From Valencia hispanica (taxonomy: Eukaryota; Chordata; Actinopteri; Cyprinodontiformes; Valenciidae), in assembly GCA_963556495.2 (NCBI GenBank), contig OY747702.1, positions 54,151,286 to 54,215,285 on the forward strand: 64,000 bases of DNA, given 5' to 3'. Made by a program: the position numbers and the translations under genes. Position 1 is the first letter of the stretch; each line of letters begins with the position of its first letter. The notes under the pieces were generated by a model. That model was given only the letters and a program-made list of their open reading frames with translations, did no database searches and was not told where the DNA came from. Positions 23,902-36,080 of this stretch are shown in pieces.

Positions 23902-24483
23902 GTACGTTTACATGCACAGCTAAATCAAGCTTTGGAGTAATCGGACTAAAGACTTCCCTCCTGCAGCAAGCCGAGTCCCAGTTTACATGGATACTCAGAA
24001 AATCGAATTATTGAAGTTCAACAACGGTAGGTAGCGACATGCAACCCTTCATGTGGCATTCTTCCGGTTCGCGTCACACACTCAGGGTAAACAAGCACTT
24101 GTGGAAGAGAAGCCGACATAGTAAAAAAAAATGGATGACGACAACGCTGCCGCGCTGTAGATTTGTTACATTCTGTACTGTTTGATCGTATTACACGCTT
24201 CTTCTTCTACTAGCTTTTTTTTTGTTGATTACAGGGCTTCCGAGCTAGTCATTTCCTGGAGGGGCAGTGCACAGCTCCTGATAGCTCGGCTTCTCGAAGC
24301 GAGAGTATACATGCAGAGAAATTAGAATTTCTAACCGCATTATCTAGCTGCAGTAGTCGAGCTTCTGAAACTCTAGTTCGGTTCAACTCCAGCCGGACTA
24401 AGGTGTATACATGCATTTTAAAAGTCTGATTTCAGTCGGACTAAGGCAATAATTCGAATTTCTCTTGCTGCATGTAAACGTAC
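23902..24483. mobile_element. MITE with GTACGTTTACATGCA ends, copy 1
   Basis: The 582 bp unit is bounded by GTACGTTTACATGCA and its inverse TGCATGTAAACGTAC. A second, interrupted copy lies at 33366-36592 and matches at GTTTACATGG, TACATGCAGAGAAATTA, ACTAAGGTGTA and the right end. Each copy has a short conserved start context, ATGGA(T/C) followed by an acidic/Asn-Ala peptide (here MDDDNAAAL then stop, 24131-24160), perhaps the remnant of a transposase first exon. No clear target duplication was seen. Superfamily not assigned. Confidence 0.6.
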
Positions 24484-25876
24484 TGAATGAGGTGGAAGGT
24501 GTTAGATAAGGCTGCATGAGGTTAATAAGCCAACCCTGGATTGACAAACAGACCTGGGATTTTTTACTTTTGCATGGGAAAAAAACCCCGTCATGACTGG
24601 GGCATCAATTCTGTACCTTTCTATATTGGTGAATGTTTTATCACAACAACTCGGCTGTTCCAGTCATTGTAATACTTTGGCCTTAATTCTGGGGAAAAAA
24701 GTGTCATCCCACTTTGTAACTATTTGTTAGAACACACTTCATAAAGATTGTGGGAATAATTAAAATGAAACTGATCAGCTAGAATGCATAACTATGTTGT
24801 GCAATGCTTTATTTGATTGATCTCTGGCCAAATACAAAGTTCCTGATTGGGAAGCACAAGAAACAACTGGCATTCATTAACGTGGCGAAGAACGAACTGT
24901 CCCAGGAAAGATAAACGAGCAAGTGAGGGCTTCGCTTGGGATCAAGTTAAGTTTGAGCGTGAGATGCTTCTTTCAGCACAGGCTCTGGGTCTTTGCTGGG
25001 ACACCTTGTTGGGAGTGCACACCATTGGGCGGACGTTGCAGCTGGAAGCTCAAGAAACAATGAGCAGCAGACCAAATGATGACGGAGTGTTTGCCTTTGA
25101 TCTGCGAATGTATGATCAGCCTGTTTCTTGTCAGAAATAACAGATTCATTTAAATTTAAAGCTAATGAAAACTCTTCAAACATAATTTTGATACAAAGAA
25201 AACCTGGATTGTATTCAATAAATAAGTCTTTGAACATCCAGTGCCAACATTTTTTCTGATTACGAGTGCAAAACGCACTTCTAATCAGAGAGGCATTTGT
25301 CTGCCTTTGCCAGGAAATTATGTTTTATGCATGTGCAAAAAGACTTAAAAGAATGTGAGCACAACCCACTGTACTGTGTTTAAATCAATATGCCTCTAAA
25401 TCTGTTCTTTCAATTACTGACTGCTTTGATTATATGCACTCTGAGAACTAAACCCTTTTTCAGCAGAATCACCTGACCTTGTTGTGTTGCGGTAAATGTT
25501 ATCTGCTTTATTCAAAACCTTTTCTAGTTAAATTTAGGGAGGGAAGCAAGACAGACAAATATGAATATTTATTCATTTTTTGCATAATTAACATTTTTGT
25601 AAAAAAAGGATACTGAAAGAAGTTTTTTGCATCTTCTGTTAATTCCATTTTTACATAAGATACCAGTAATCTAAAAGTACTACAGTAAAAATGTGGTCAT
25701 ACATTTTTATTTTACAATACAAATACTCAAATACTGTATTTTAATACTTTTACAATACTGAAACACAAGCCATTCTCTTTTCTATGGTGAAAAATCATCA
25801 ATTTAATTGGATTTATTTTCATATATGTATAAAAAATATACAGTCACCAGTGAAGAGATTAATTACCCTTTGAGTC
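24484..25876. other. Unique DNA, no gene seen
   Basis: A 97-codon frame at 24847-25140 shows no family resemblance, no splice context and no transposon features, and I do not call it a gene. 25560-25850 is very AT-rich. Confidence 0.45.
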
Positions 25877-25879
25877 TTA

Positions 25880-26509
25880 GGTTGCATTCACACCAGCCCT
25901 GTTTAGTCTGCTTTAATCGGGCTCTAGTTCGATTGCTCTGAAAGTCCGGTTTGTTTGGGTAGGTGTGAATGCGCAATCGAGCTCTGATAAAGACCAAAAA
26001 AGCTAACTCTGGTCCGCCTAAAAACCTAGGTCATGGTTCGGTTGAAATGAACCCTGGTGCGGTTCAATTGCATATGTGAATGCCAAGCGCACCGGGACCG
26101 CTTTAAAAGCAGGAAACGGACTATAGCGCAGGGCATTCCGGGTAAATAAAACCAAAACAACAGCACAACAACAACTCTACCTCGTTCTCTGCTCATGCTG
26201 AACCCATTGCTGCAATGTTTTTGTCTGGCACATTTGCAAAAGACAACAGAGCAATCCAAAAACCGCTAAAATCTGATGCTCCTCCATGTTTGTTTATATT
26301 TCAAGGAACAGGAAATGCCCCTGTGTTGAGTGCTTCTTGATGCAGTGCCACCACAGGCGAAGAGGTAAACATGTTGCTCAAAAGCTTTAGTTCGTTTGAA
26401 AAAGTGCAGTGTGACAGCAAATCGTACCAGCTAAAAAAAAAGCAACAATGTTGCAATTTTGGTCACCAATCAAATCGAGTCTACCAGCCTATCAGGTGTC
26501 AATGTACCC
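25880..26509. mobile_element. PIF/Harbinger-like MITE
   Basis: The ends GGTTGCATTCACACC (25880) and GGGTACATTGACACC (minus strand from 26509) form an inverted repeat. TTA lies on both sides (25877-25879 and 26510-26512), the three-base duplication typical of PIF/Harbinger. On the minus strand an ATG at 26285-26287 opens a 36-codon frame beginning MEEHQILAVFGLLCC, possibly the remnant of an autonomous partner's first exon. Further TIR-like GGTGTGAATGC motifs occur just inside the left end. Confidence 0.65.
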
Positions 26510-28074
26510 TTAGTTCAGCTCACTTTGTGTTAATTAGTTTCTGTCCCTCAGTTCCCCTGCCCTCCTTCTGCCACATTCTGTTCCACGTCTCCTTTGATTA
26601 GTTCAACTGATTCTTTTGTCATTTTCCACCGTTGCCTCAGTATTTAAACTCCTGGATTTTGTTAGTTTCTTGTTGGATTCTTCCCTAACTTTGTCTGTGT
26701 TTCATGACCTTCTACCCCAGTAATTTTCCTTTGTAACTCCTTATTTCATTTCTAAAGAGCGCTGTTTTACCATATGCGGACACTGCATTTACAAACCATT
26801 GCAATACACTGACTGATACAAAAACAAAGCTTCAGTGTAAAAAAATAAAATACTTATTGTCATCTAAACATAACAGATATAGATGTGTTTTCGATGTTCT
26901 TGTTCACTTACATTAGTTTTGTGATAAAAACAAACATGAAACAACACCTTTGAGGTCAACCATCACCTTCTACAGTCACAGTATACAATTGTCACAGAAA
27001 GAGGTCTGTGGACTCCTTAAAAATGTCCTGTAATAATCATTTAAGCCTTATTGTTCTGATAAGAACAATACAACAGGTTAACTTTGTTCAGGATTGGAAC
27101 TTTAAAGACTCATAATTCAAAAATATTGTAAGAACACCTAATAGCAAATCACACTGAACTGTACACTGGTGAGATGATCAGTTCTGTGTTAACCCACATG
27201 ACATAGAGTACATGGTTACTTCAGCAATATTAGTCAATCCACATAATCAGGGTGAAGAAAAACACTTTTGACTCAAAACGCTTAACAGTTTGTTTTGCCA
27301 CTCTCTTCTCAAACAGCAGGTTTCACCACTGAGGGAATAATACTGATCCAAGGCAGCAATAGTAGATGAAGCATAATTTTTCACCTGAACAGGTACAAGT
27401 CAACAGAAAAAAAAGCAAAAAATTAACACATTTAGATTGCATTCTGAAATTGACACAATAAACAGCAGCTACCAACGCATGTACACATGTGTGCCACTGA
27501 ATTTGTACTGGCAAGGTCAATTGTTGAGTCAGGGTCACATATTTGTCTCCGCCCCTTACTGCAGACTCTGTAGGAATGTGAAGAACCAGGTTTTTGTTTG
27601 TTGTTGCCAGACATTTTCTTTCTTTCCCACCAAATTAAAGTCTCTGCTCAACAATTGAAACGGCTCATTTATTCAATTACATTTTTTGGACTTTTAACCA
27701 AAAATCACAAAAAGTGTGTTTATTTGTTTTTTATCACTGGGCGCTGATGCGAACATTTAATTACCAAATTGATTTGATTCAAAATATATCAAAAAGACAA
27801 TTGTATAGTACTGTGACATTAGGGGGCGCTATTGCTTTTATTCACCTCAAAGGCATCGTCCTACATATTTTTTTGGCTGCAAAACAAATATCAGGGGGAA
27901 AAAACATAGAGAAACATAAAGTATAACATATTTTTGATGAGTTAGGGTGGATACATAGGTCATGCTAGAATTATCTGTCATTCTAACTAAACACACAAAA
28001 ATCCAATCATAATCTATTTTATCCTTAAAATTATAATAATGATATATTTGGTAGTATTTAATTTCCATTTTTTT
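26510..28074. other. Unique DNA with one possible LTR-like fragment
   Basis: The stretch 26530-26760 is CT-rich with a TATTTAAA (26640-26647), resembling the sense-strand style of the repeat at 18391-19035, so it may be an LTR-like fragment. The rest is AT-rich with no recognised gene. Confidence 0.35.
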
Positions 28075-28470
28075 AATTAATATTAAATCCAAACAAACAG
28101 AGAATCCACATCATGCTATTGTACATCGTGCAGATTAACAGGCTACATGTATCATTTATAAACATTTCACCTGCTGTGGCCTGAATGCTGAACTCTTTTT
28201 CCATCAGTGGTTAAGCAGCAGGAACCTGTCTCCACTGGTCTGTGTATGGTGAACCCACAGATGCGCTCCAAAGCCTACATAATTCTTTAACATGATGTCA
28301 GCTCCCGGATAGCGAGATGCATTGGGTATGGTGCCCAGGTCTGAGATGATGCTCAGATGTTCTCATGGGAATCCTATTTTGATTGAATCAGTTACCTGAA
28401 CTCTATGCGTAAAGTTGAAAATGTCAGTGTCTGCACCAAGTGGTCAGAGGTGTGAATACTAATCTGTCAA
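28075..28470 (-). mobile_element. Eroded hAT-type transposon relic, copy 2
   Basis: In inverted orientation this matches the relics at 2020 and 47880. The shared peptide (REHLSIISDL...SRYPGAD) is readable on the minus strand near 28286-28366. TTCAGGCCACAGCAGGTGAA (minus strand, near 28168-28187) is shared with the first copy (2400-2419). Stops and gaps make it non-functional. Confidence 0.5.
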
Positions 28471-30720
28471 AATTACAGACGGCCTGCAGATTTTTCTATC
28501 AACGGGAGCACAAACATCAAGCCACATTTAGAATTCTGTCGGCTGCTTCATTCTTTGAACCACCTAGAATGAAAATTATTTTTTGCAGTTTAATATTTTT
28601 TTATTTCAAAATTACTTTGAAACACCAACTTGTATTTTTTGTTTAGTTTTTCATAGCTAGTTTTCTGATGAGAAAATCCAATTAGCAAAACATGCTCAGA
28701 CCCCAGAGACTGTGTGAGGTGTGCTGATCTTCCAGAAACATCTAAAAATAGTTGACAGGTCTGGGAGACGTTAAGTGGCCCCTTCACTTTGTGTGGTTGA
28801 AAAACAGTTTAACGGGTCTCCCACAATAACAACAGTAACAGTGTCACAGACACTCACCGCTTTTATAGAGCTTGCTCCCTTGGAAGGATTGATGCGTCAC
28901 CATAGAAACACTGACCCGTTGCAACATGGGCTCGGCCTCAGATTTATGGGCGTTTTTGGCTTGTTACAGCAGATTTATCATCATAATAAAAAAGAACAAC
29001 AATCTGTTGAAATCATTAAGGAGAGTGGAAACTCTGGGTTAAAGGTAAAGGTACGGCAGCAGAAAAATAATGTTGACATGATAAACTACAAACATTTGGA
29101 CATTAAGAAAAACAGTTCTGTTTCTTTCTAGACATGATTAATTATTTTTTGTTTTCACAGAGAGAAATCTAGCAGAAGAAGCAACCATTTTTTGTTTAAT
29201 TTGTTTTTTAACATCCCAAGACTTAGCGAAGATATTTTTTGTGTAATTTTCTCTAACAGTCGTTTCTGTTGAAACATTTAATTGGTAACTGAGTTTAGCA
29301 GGTTCTCCTATAAGCATGATTCTCCCTATTTTCTTTCCCCGAATTCGAATTGGATCTGATTGCTAATGAATGCACACGTGATGAAGCAAAGATATTCAAA
29401 ACCCTAAGATTTCCTCTGGCACGTTCTTATGTTATTTAAGACTTCTTCAAGAATCCTGGTGGAAGGCAGAGAGAAATGGTCTGCTATTAGAGATGAAGTG
29501 ATTAGCATTGTGCACTGATAAAGACAGATGACTTGCGGAAAGTAGTGACGAGGAGTTGGAAGGGTAAGAAAAAAGAAGCCTGGAGCATGATGGCCTGACT
29601 GGTATTTTAAGACGGACATCTTCATTCCTTCCTGGCAGAGTGAGTGATCTTCTTCCATTTGCTACGGTAGCGAGTCGCCTGACCCTGTGGGGGCAGTCCG
29701 GCCGACTGGCCCTTCTCTGGGGCAGCCAGCAGTGTGTACCTTAAGCAGGCTTGACCGACCTACAGTCACACTCGCTGCGGTCAAGCCCTGGCCAGGGGGA
29801 TTTGAGATGTGGCAGCATAATCAATTTCCATGATTCATGATCACCCCAAACGGAGGTCGTGCTGAGCGACTGGGCAGCTGAAAGAAGAGAGCAGAGGGGG
29901 AATGTTGACAACAGGGCTGAGTCCACTGCCATGTATAGGAGAGGAGACGGTCTTCGTCAGACTGCGGTGGGGTCAGGTCTTCCTCTTTCCTGAGTAACTA
30001 CATTGATCCCAACACTGTAATTCTTATTTTACTTAGATCCAAAGAAAAGCTGCTTAGCACAGCCAGGTTAGGATTAAAGAGCATTGAATCTTTAATTGAG
30101 CTTTTTGAAAAACTGCACAGAAGTTTTCTTTAACCTCAAACTGCATGATTTTAGCAAATAGCTTGCCACGCTCAAACCGGTTTCTGTTGCTGTTTCATAT
30201 TTCTTACTGTTCTTGCATTTTAACATATTTAGAAAGTCACTTTATTTTTGTGATTTTCTTTTACTAGCATTTGTTGGTACATGGCTGTAATTTAAAAAGA
30301 AGCTCATTCATTTGCGAGAATGAATAAAAATAAAAATAAAATAGAAATAATCCAACTTCTTTGCATATTAGATCAAACCACATTTTTATTCTATGTATGT
30401 TATAGAATATAAAAGCAGTGATCTGAATAAACAGCATATTTGCTGTGACCCATAGATTACTTGATTATGTTTCAGTACTGGGATAATATGACAGACAGAC
30501 CTATTGAAGGAGGGAGGAAAAACAAAAAACTGAGTATTTTCTGTCTTCTTATGAACACCTTTTTTAAATGTTTAACTTCATAAATTCTGATGAGGCCATT
30601 AAATAATGTTCTGTAACAAACGAATTATATTTTTGGAGGTTATTAACATTTTTGTGTGGATTCTGTGACAAAAACAAATAACTTACACTTTAAAATCAAC
30701 TCTGCTACAATTTATTGATA
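28471..30720. other. Unique DNA, no gene seen
   Basis: Nothing in 28471-29400 was recognised. 29400-30000 is GC-balanced and non-repetitive and may be conserved non-coding DNA. 30000-30720 is AT-rich. Confidence 0.45.

Positions 30721-30723
<3 letters not shown>

Positions 30724-30753
<30 letters not shown>
30724..30753. repeat. (AT)n microsatellite
   Basis: About 15 AT units in AT-rich surroundings. Confidence 0.9.
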
Positions 30754-30757
<4 letters not shown>

Positions 30758-32100
30758 TTTGTATTTTTTTGACAACATGTACAATATTTAACATTTATCA
30801 GGATAATAAAATGAAAGTCTCAAAAATATTTACTCAAAATATGCAAGATAGTGTAATTTTAACCATGGTATAATGATCATTACAGTTATGACCAATCAAA
30901 CTGTGTGTTTAAAAAGTACAAACTGGAACATTCACTAAGAAGTGCTAAATGGAGGTGATGAGTTGTCAAGAGTTTTTTTTTACATGATGAGGTACGGCCC
31001 GACTGTAGACACTTATACAGGGAAAATAAATACTTTATTATATAAAGAAAACACAGTAAATTGATATGGAAATATTTAACAAACAAACTTTGCTTGAAAT
31101 TATTTACACACGTTTCTGTTTCTATGAAAAAAAATGGAAAATTACTGGACCATTTTAGCAAAAAAAGTTCGGAACTACATTACAGCACATACCTACAATA
31201 ATACAGCTGAAGTTAAAAAGAAACTTTGAAATTAAATATGGAAAACATAAATAAACAAATAAATGACTGCACATAAAAAATGACCAACACAAAATGAACA
31301 TAAAATATAAAGAATCCAACATCTAAAGAAGAAGAAAAGCAAAATGGAAAGCTGAATGTTTCAGAAACTGTTGCAACAAACACTAACCACCGTTTTACAA
31401 TAGAAGAACATTTTTTTAAAAGGTTGGGACCTTTTACACAACCTTTACACACACACACACAAAGCCTCAAATACATAAAGAGAACAAAAAAACTATTTTA
31501 AAACCATCTGAACAACATAAATCTTTGCAAATTACAACAGTTTACCGCAACTTGCGTTTCATTTTGAAGATATTACAGGAGATGCTAACAAAAAATGGAA
31601 ATTAGACATTTTCTCTTGATTGCTTACGCTTTGTGTTGTAGCAGGGTGGTGCTGTCGTGCTCTATCTCGCCTGTCGTTATTCTGTCTTTGACGAAAACAA
31701 CAACTGCTATTGACTTCCTCACGAGGAAATGGAGAGAGCTCTTCTTAGGTAACTAATTTAACTGCTGGAGTATTTGGGAAACCATTAACAAAGATATTAG
31801 TCAGTCACATGAGTTAACGGTTTGTTGTCTCACACTGTAAACAGCTGTTGGAGACATGTCATTGCAGTCATGGCGGTTTCCAGCCCAGTTCAGAAAACAG
31901 TTTCCTTCCTCCAATCTCATGATCAGCTCAAGCCACTGGACATTTTGTTTAAAGTTTACTTTTTATTTTATTTTTCAATAACAGAAAACTGGCCAAATTG
32001 TAAAAAAAATTATTTAATTATTTTGTTATCTTCTTCTTTGGGTGTTTTCACTCTGGCTGAACAGACGATTATGTTATTCCTCCTATTTCTGCGGTGATCT
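30754..32100. other. Unique AT-rich DNA, no gene seen
   Basis: There is a short CA array near 31447-31461. No coding or transposon sequence was recognised. Confidence 0.5.
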
Positions 32101-32275
32101 ATTCAATTCAATTCGGCCGATTCACAATAGATGCCATCTCAGGGCATTTTACAAGAAAAGTAATTTTAATACAATCAAACAAACATTCCAATTAGTTTAA
32201 AGTTTTAGTTAGTTTCCTATTTAAGGAATCCCAGCAGATTGCATCGAGTTATTGACTTGAGGTTGCATATAGAAC
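32101..32275 (-). mobile_element. LINE-type 3' tail, short copy
   Basis: On the minus strand this matches the tail at 48776-48957 and 55600-55793: GGGATTCCTTAAATAGGAAA, TTGGAATGTTTG, then TGAGATGGCATCTATTGTG and an ATTGAATTGAAT end. It is heavily 5' truncated, as is usual for LINE copies. Confidence 0.6.
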
Positions 32276-33365
32276 TGATGCAACAACTTGTCTGTTTAAA
32301 TGTTAAGCGTTATTATGTACATTGAAAATAAAGTATTGTTGTTCAAACACTAGAAGTCCGACAACAAACATTGCATTATAGTCATAATTCTCCAAACCAA
32401 TCCAGTCATAAATAAAGGTCATAAATAGCTGCCATCGTCTAATGTCACGTTCCCTCTACATTTGTTTGTCCAGCTCTCAAGGTCATGGTCCTTGGCCTGT
32501 TAGCAGACTACGGCAGCCCTGTGTGCTTTACATGGAAAAGATTATGATTTTGCTTATGTGTGGGTGGGGCATAGAGACAGGGGCAGGGGATGAAGCTCAG
32601 GAGTTGACATGTCTACCTCTCAGAGGACAGCAGGAGGTTGGCCTCTCCTGCCCAGACGACCATTGACCCCCGTGGAGACAGTCCCGCGTCAAGTTGCTGC
32701 CGGGTCTCTTTGAAAACATCCTCGGCCCTGCTTGAGTGATTGGCCATATGGGCCAGAGTGCCATCCAGGAATCCCCCCACCCCATTGTGCAAATGTGGAG
32801 CTGTGGGAGCCGAGAGGAGGAAGCCTGGCAATCTCCAACGAGAACCGTAACACAGACGTCTGGTCTGTAGTTTACCGCAGCAAGGTGCAGTAAATTCCAT
32901 CTTCACAAGACGGAGTTTGTTGTTTTTCTGTTTGCTGATATATTTTCAAAGTAAGAACCAATTTAATGATTCCCCAATTAAATATTAACAGCTGAAGCCA
33001 CCTTAAACTTTGCTAATATTTTTATATGAATGAACAACTTTCTCTTCATTATGATGGGTCTGTTTTTTTTTTTTTTTTGTTTTTTTTGCTGCCATAACAT
33101 AAAGACTACAAGAGTAAAATTTATTGACAGGGCTTTAAAATGAATTAAAATACCATGCAATTTCTTTAAAGCAACAAGATTAACCAAAGTGCTGTACACA
33201 AGGTAAAGTAGAAAAGAAACAAAAACACAGTTCAAAAGGCAGTATTAATAGGATTACAGAATAAACAAGTCAAATAAATATCAATAAAAAAGATACTTCT
33301 CACACATGTAAATTGAGACATGGCAATAATTGAGCTGATACCTTAACCCCTAATAAGAGCCTTTA
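32276..33365. other. Unique DNA, no gene seen
   Basis: 32440-32900 is GC-richer and non-repetitive, with no coding signal that I can recognise. A T18 run (with one G after it) occurs near 33062-33079. Confidence 0.45.
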
Positions 33366-33471
33366 TCCCAGTTTACATGGCAGTCATAAAATCAAATTAT
33401 TGAATGAAGTGCATCCGACTCTGTAACGGTAGGTTCCCTTTCGTGATGACATTCTTCTGGTTGGCCTAGAG

Positions 33472-34045
33472 CAGGGGTGCCCAATTCCGGTCCTCAAGGG
33501 CCGGTCTCCTGCATGTTTTAATGTGGAGGTGGGGGTCTTGGCCTTGCCTCCACTGGTCGCCCTGTGTTGGTGCCTCGGCTGCTGTTGTTAAATCTACCGC
33601 TGCCGGGGCAGATGGCTCCTCTGGTGGCGTTTCCTTGCATGGTTCATCTGCACTCGGCCCAATGTCCTTTTTTACTTTTTCTTTTAACTGTGTGTGTGCA
33701 TGGGAGACGGGTTGGGGGGAGGGGGTATAACTGTGACCATGCTTTTAAATCTGTGGGGGAGGGAAGGGAAGGTGGTTTTATGTGGGGTCATTTTAATCTG
33801 TAAAGCACTTTGTGATGCAACTTCTTGTATGAAAAGCGCTTTATAAATAAAGTTAGATTTGATTTGATTTAATTCTTTCCCTGGTTCAGGACACCTGAAT
33901 CAAATGAGGGCTCATTAACAGGCCTCTACAGAACTTTGACATGCTGAGGAGGTAGTTGGACCATCTGAATCAGCTGTGTTGGAGCAGAGACACATCTAAA
34001 ACTGGCTGGGGACCGGCCTTTGAGGCCCGGAATTGGACACCCATG
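33472..34045. mobile_element. hAT-like MITE with 8 bp target duplication
   Basis: The ends are CAGGGGTGCCCAATTCCGG and, inverted, CATGGGTGTCCAATTCCGG. The flanking octamers GCCTAGAG (33464-33471) and GCCAAGAG (34046-34053) differ at one base, the duplication length expected for hAT. The right half (AATCAAATGAGGGCTCATTA, then AATCAGCTGTGTTGGAGCAG) is recognisable as a common fish hAT MITE. The left half is interrupted by a LINE 3' end. Confidence 0.75.
33515..33872 (+). mobile_element. LINE 3' end inserted in the hAT-like MITE
   Basis: A G/T-rich untranslated-like stretch ends in AAGCACTTTGTGATGCAACT, then GCGCTTTATAAATAAAG and a short ATTTG-repeat tail. That is the 3' end style of fish L2/Rex1-type LINEs. 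It interrupts the otherwise continuous MITE between the left terminal repeat and TTTCCCTGGTTCAGGAC. No reverse transcriptase sequence is included. Confidence 0.6.
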
Positions 34046-34753
34046 GCCAAGAGCGTCACACAGATCGTAAACAAATGCTGGCGGCAGTGAAGCAGACGGA
34101 GTGCAGGATATGCAGAATGAGTGAAGAAATGGACAACAACAACGCTGCAGCACAGTACGTTTCATAAGTACTGTGTTGTTTGATTGTGTGACAAGTGTTG
34201 TTGTTGCTGCTGTGTTGTTGTTGTACCGGTGTTGTTATTCCCGCTTTCCAGGTCTCGTCATTTCTGGAAGGGGGAGTGTCCAGGCTAGTAATATCTTGAT
34301 TAAGCTGGGATGCCACGTACATGCAGAGAAATTAATGTCTCTAACAGCCTTATCTTTGGTGTATTAACTCAATTAGGATTGGGGTCCGTGTACATCCAGG
34401 CAGTTAGTTTTTCTTTTGAAACAAAAAACGAAAAATAAAATTGAAAAAAAATAGTTTTTTTCATTTTTTGTTTCAAAAAAAAAAAAAGGATAACGGGAGC
34501 TCACTTTCGATTTTATTTTTGTCTTTTTGAGGTAAGTGGCCTGACCCGGAAGTTCTCTTTGCACCGCACATGCGTGTAGAGAGCTTTGTTTACACACAGC
34601 AAAAACAGCGTAGAATTCATTTGATTGTGATAATTACACACAGAAACCCCAATATCCTGTCTTTTTGTATGTGGATTAAAGAAAACACAAGAACAGAGAA
34701 GCAACATTGGTGTGTGATCGTGCTGATAACCAGTTTGCTTATTCTGAAAGTTA

Positions 34754-35622
34754 GCTCTGTTTGAACCTGCTGATCTCCGTGGTAACTGATGCAGGCCTCA
34801 CTTGATCTGATGGCTGTTCCATGAAGCCAACTAATCTCAAAAGCCAGGTTTACTTTAACAATCCCGGCTTAAAAAAAAAGAAAGCCTTAAAGTACCTTAC
34901 AACTGGTAAAAAAAAGACATATGTAAAAAAAAATACTGTTTTAATGTGACTTTACATTTTTGAAGGTTCAAAACTGTTATTTAATTGGTAAATATTTTTA
35001 CATCCTTACTTAAATCATGTTCTTACACATTTAACCTGCTATTTTATTTATTTATTTATGTTTTATGCTGGTTTTAATAATTCACAACAGACTCCAGATT
35101 ATCTTGCCCTACCTGACGAGGTAATATGATTTATTAACATGAATTTAGAAGTTTACAGTTAGATGCGCTTCTAAGCGTTCACTGTTCGTCACGCTCTAGA
35201 TCGTCCGCGCAGCAATACAGCCAACCGCAGAACACCCGTATTACAACTCATCATGTAATCAATGATTCACATTACTACACCATGCGGCCTCACAAGCTTT
35301 TTTTTCATGCAGATGGTGTTCCCCTTATTGGTTATGATGTATTTGTTATGCTCATAGGCTTGCGATAATAATTCTTGCTCCGCCTGGGAGAAGAACGCAG
35401 CTCTTTCCTTTCCTCCCATTCTCACTTATCTAGCATAGATTGACGTGAATTAGCGGGGACTAAATCCTTCGTTCTTGGTACCGAATAAGCCTGGAGTGAA
35501 CTGTTACGCTAATTCATCTCAAATGAGCTTTGATCTTTTTAGCTCACTTTGTGGAACAGCCCTCAGATCAGGTGACGAGACCAGCATCAGTTATCATGGA
35601 GATCAGCAGGTTCAGACAGAGC
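34754..35622. mobile_element. MITE inserted at the palindrome centre
   Basis: The ends GCTCTGTTTGAACCTGCTGA and, inverted, GCTCTGTCTGAACCTGCTGA extend as an inverted repeat for about 75 bases. TA dinucleotides flank both sides (34752-34753 and 35623-35624). The interior includes AAACAATTAA-type AT-rich sequence and a CpG-rich patch (35170-35240). No coding sequence was recognised. Confidence 0.7.
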
Positions 35623-35625
35623 TAA

Positions 35626-36080
35626 TGGTCCGTTCCACTTACCTCGGAAGTCGGAAGTCGGAGCTGGGGTTGATGTCGCGCCGGAGTAACGTAGTCGGCT
35701 AAGTCGGGATTCCAATATGGCGAGGCCCAGTTAGCCATAGTTGGTAGTACCTCTTACAAACATCGTTTTAGGCTTTACTTTCCATATGTAAAAACCACTT
35801 TTATTTTGTTAAGTTTGGAGTTGCAAGCTCTGGATGTTACATTGATTTTAGACACATTCTCATGTGACACACAAATGTGCCTTGTAAAATAGACTATTTT
35901 TCCACCACAGCTACTATTGTTAATGCAAGAAGCAGCCATATTGAAAGTCAAAGTCAGTGCAAAAAAAAAATAAAAAATTTCATAGTTTCCAAATGGAAAG
36001 TCGGACTTCTGCGGCAGTTCCAGTTGATTATTCCTACTTGGATGTCCGAGTTTCCGAGTTCCTACAAATGGGACTCACCA
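35626..36080. mobile_element. Second MITE beside it, TAA-flanked
   Basis: The left end TGGTCCGTTCCACTTACCTC and the inverted right end TGGTGAGTCCCATTTGTAGG are followed in both arms by a CTCGGAAGTCGG / CTCGGAAACTCGG motif. TAA lies directly on both sides (35623-35625 and 36081-36083), fitting a PIF/Harbinger-like three-base duplication. It abuts the previous MITE with no spacer. Confidence 0.6.

Noticed and set aside
24847..25140. 97-codon open frame as a possible exon
   Set aside because: No family resemblance, no convincing splice sites at its ends and a competing open frame on the opposite strand.
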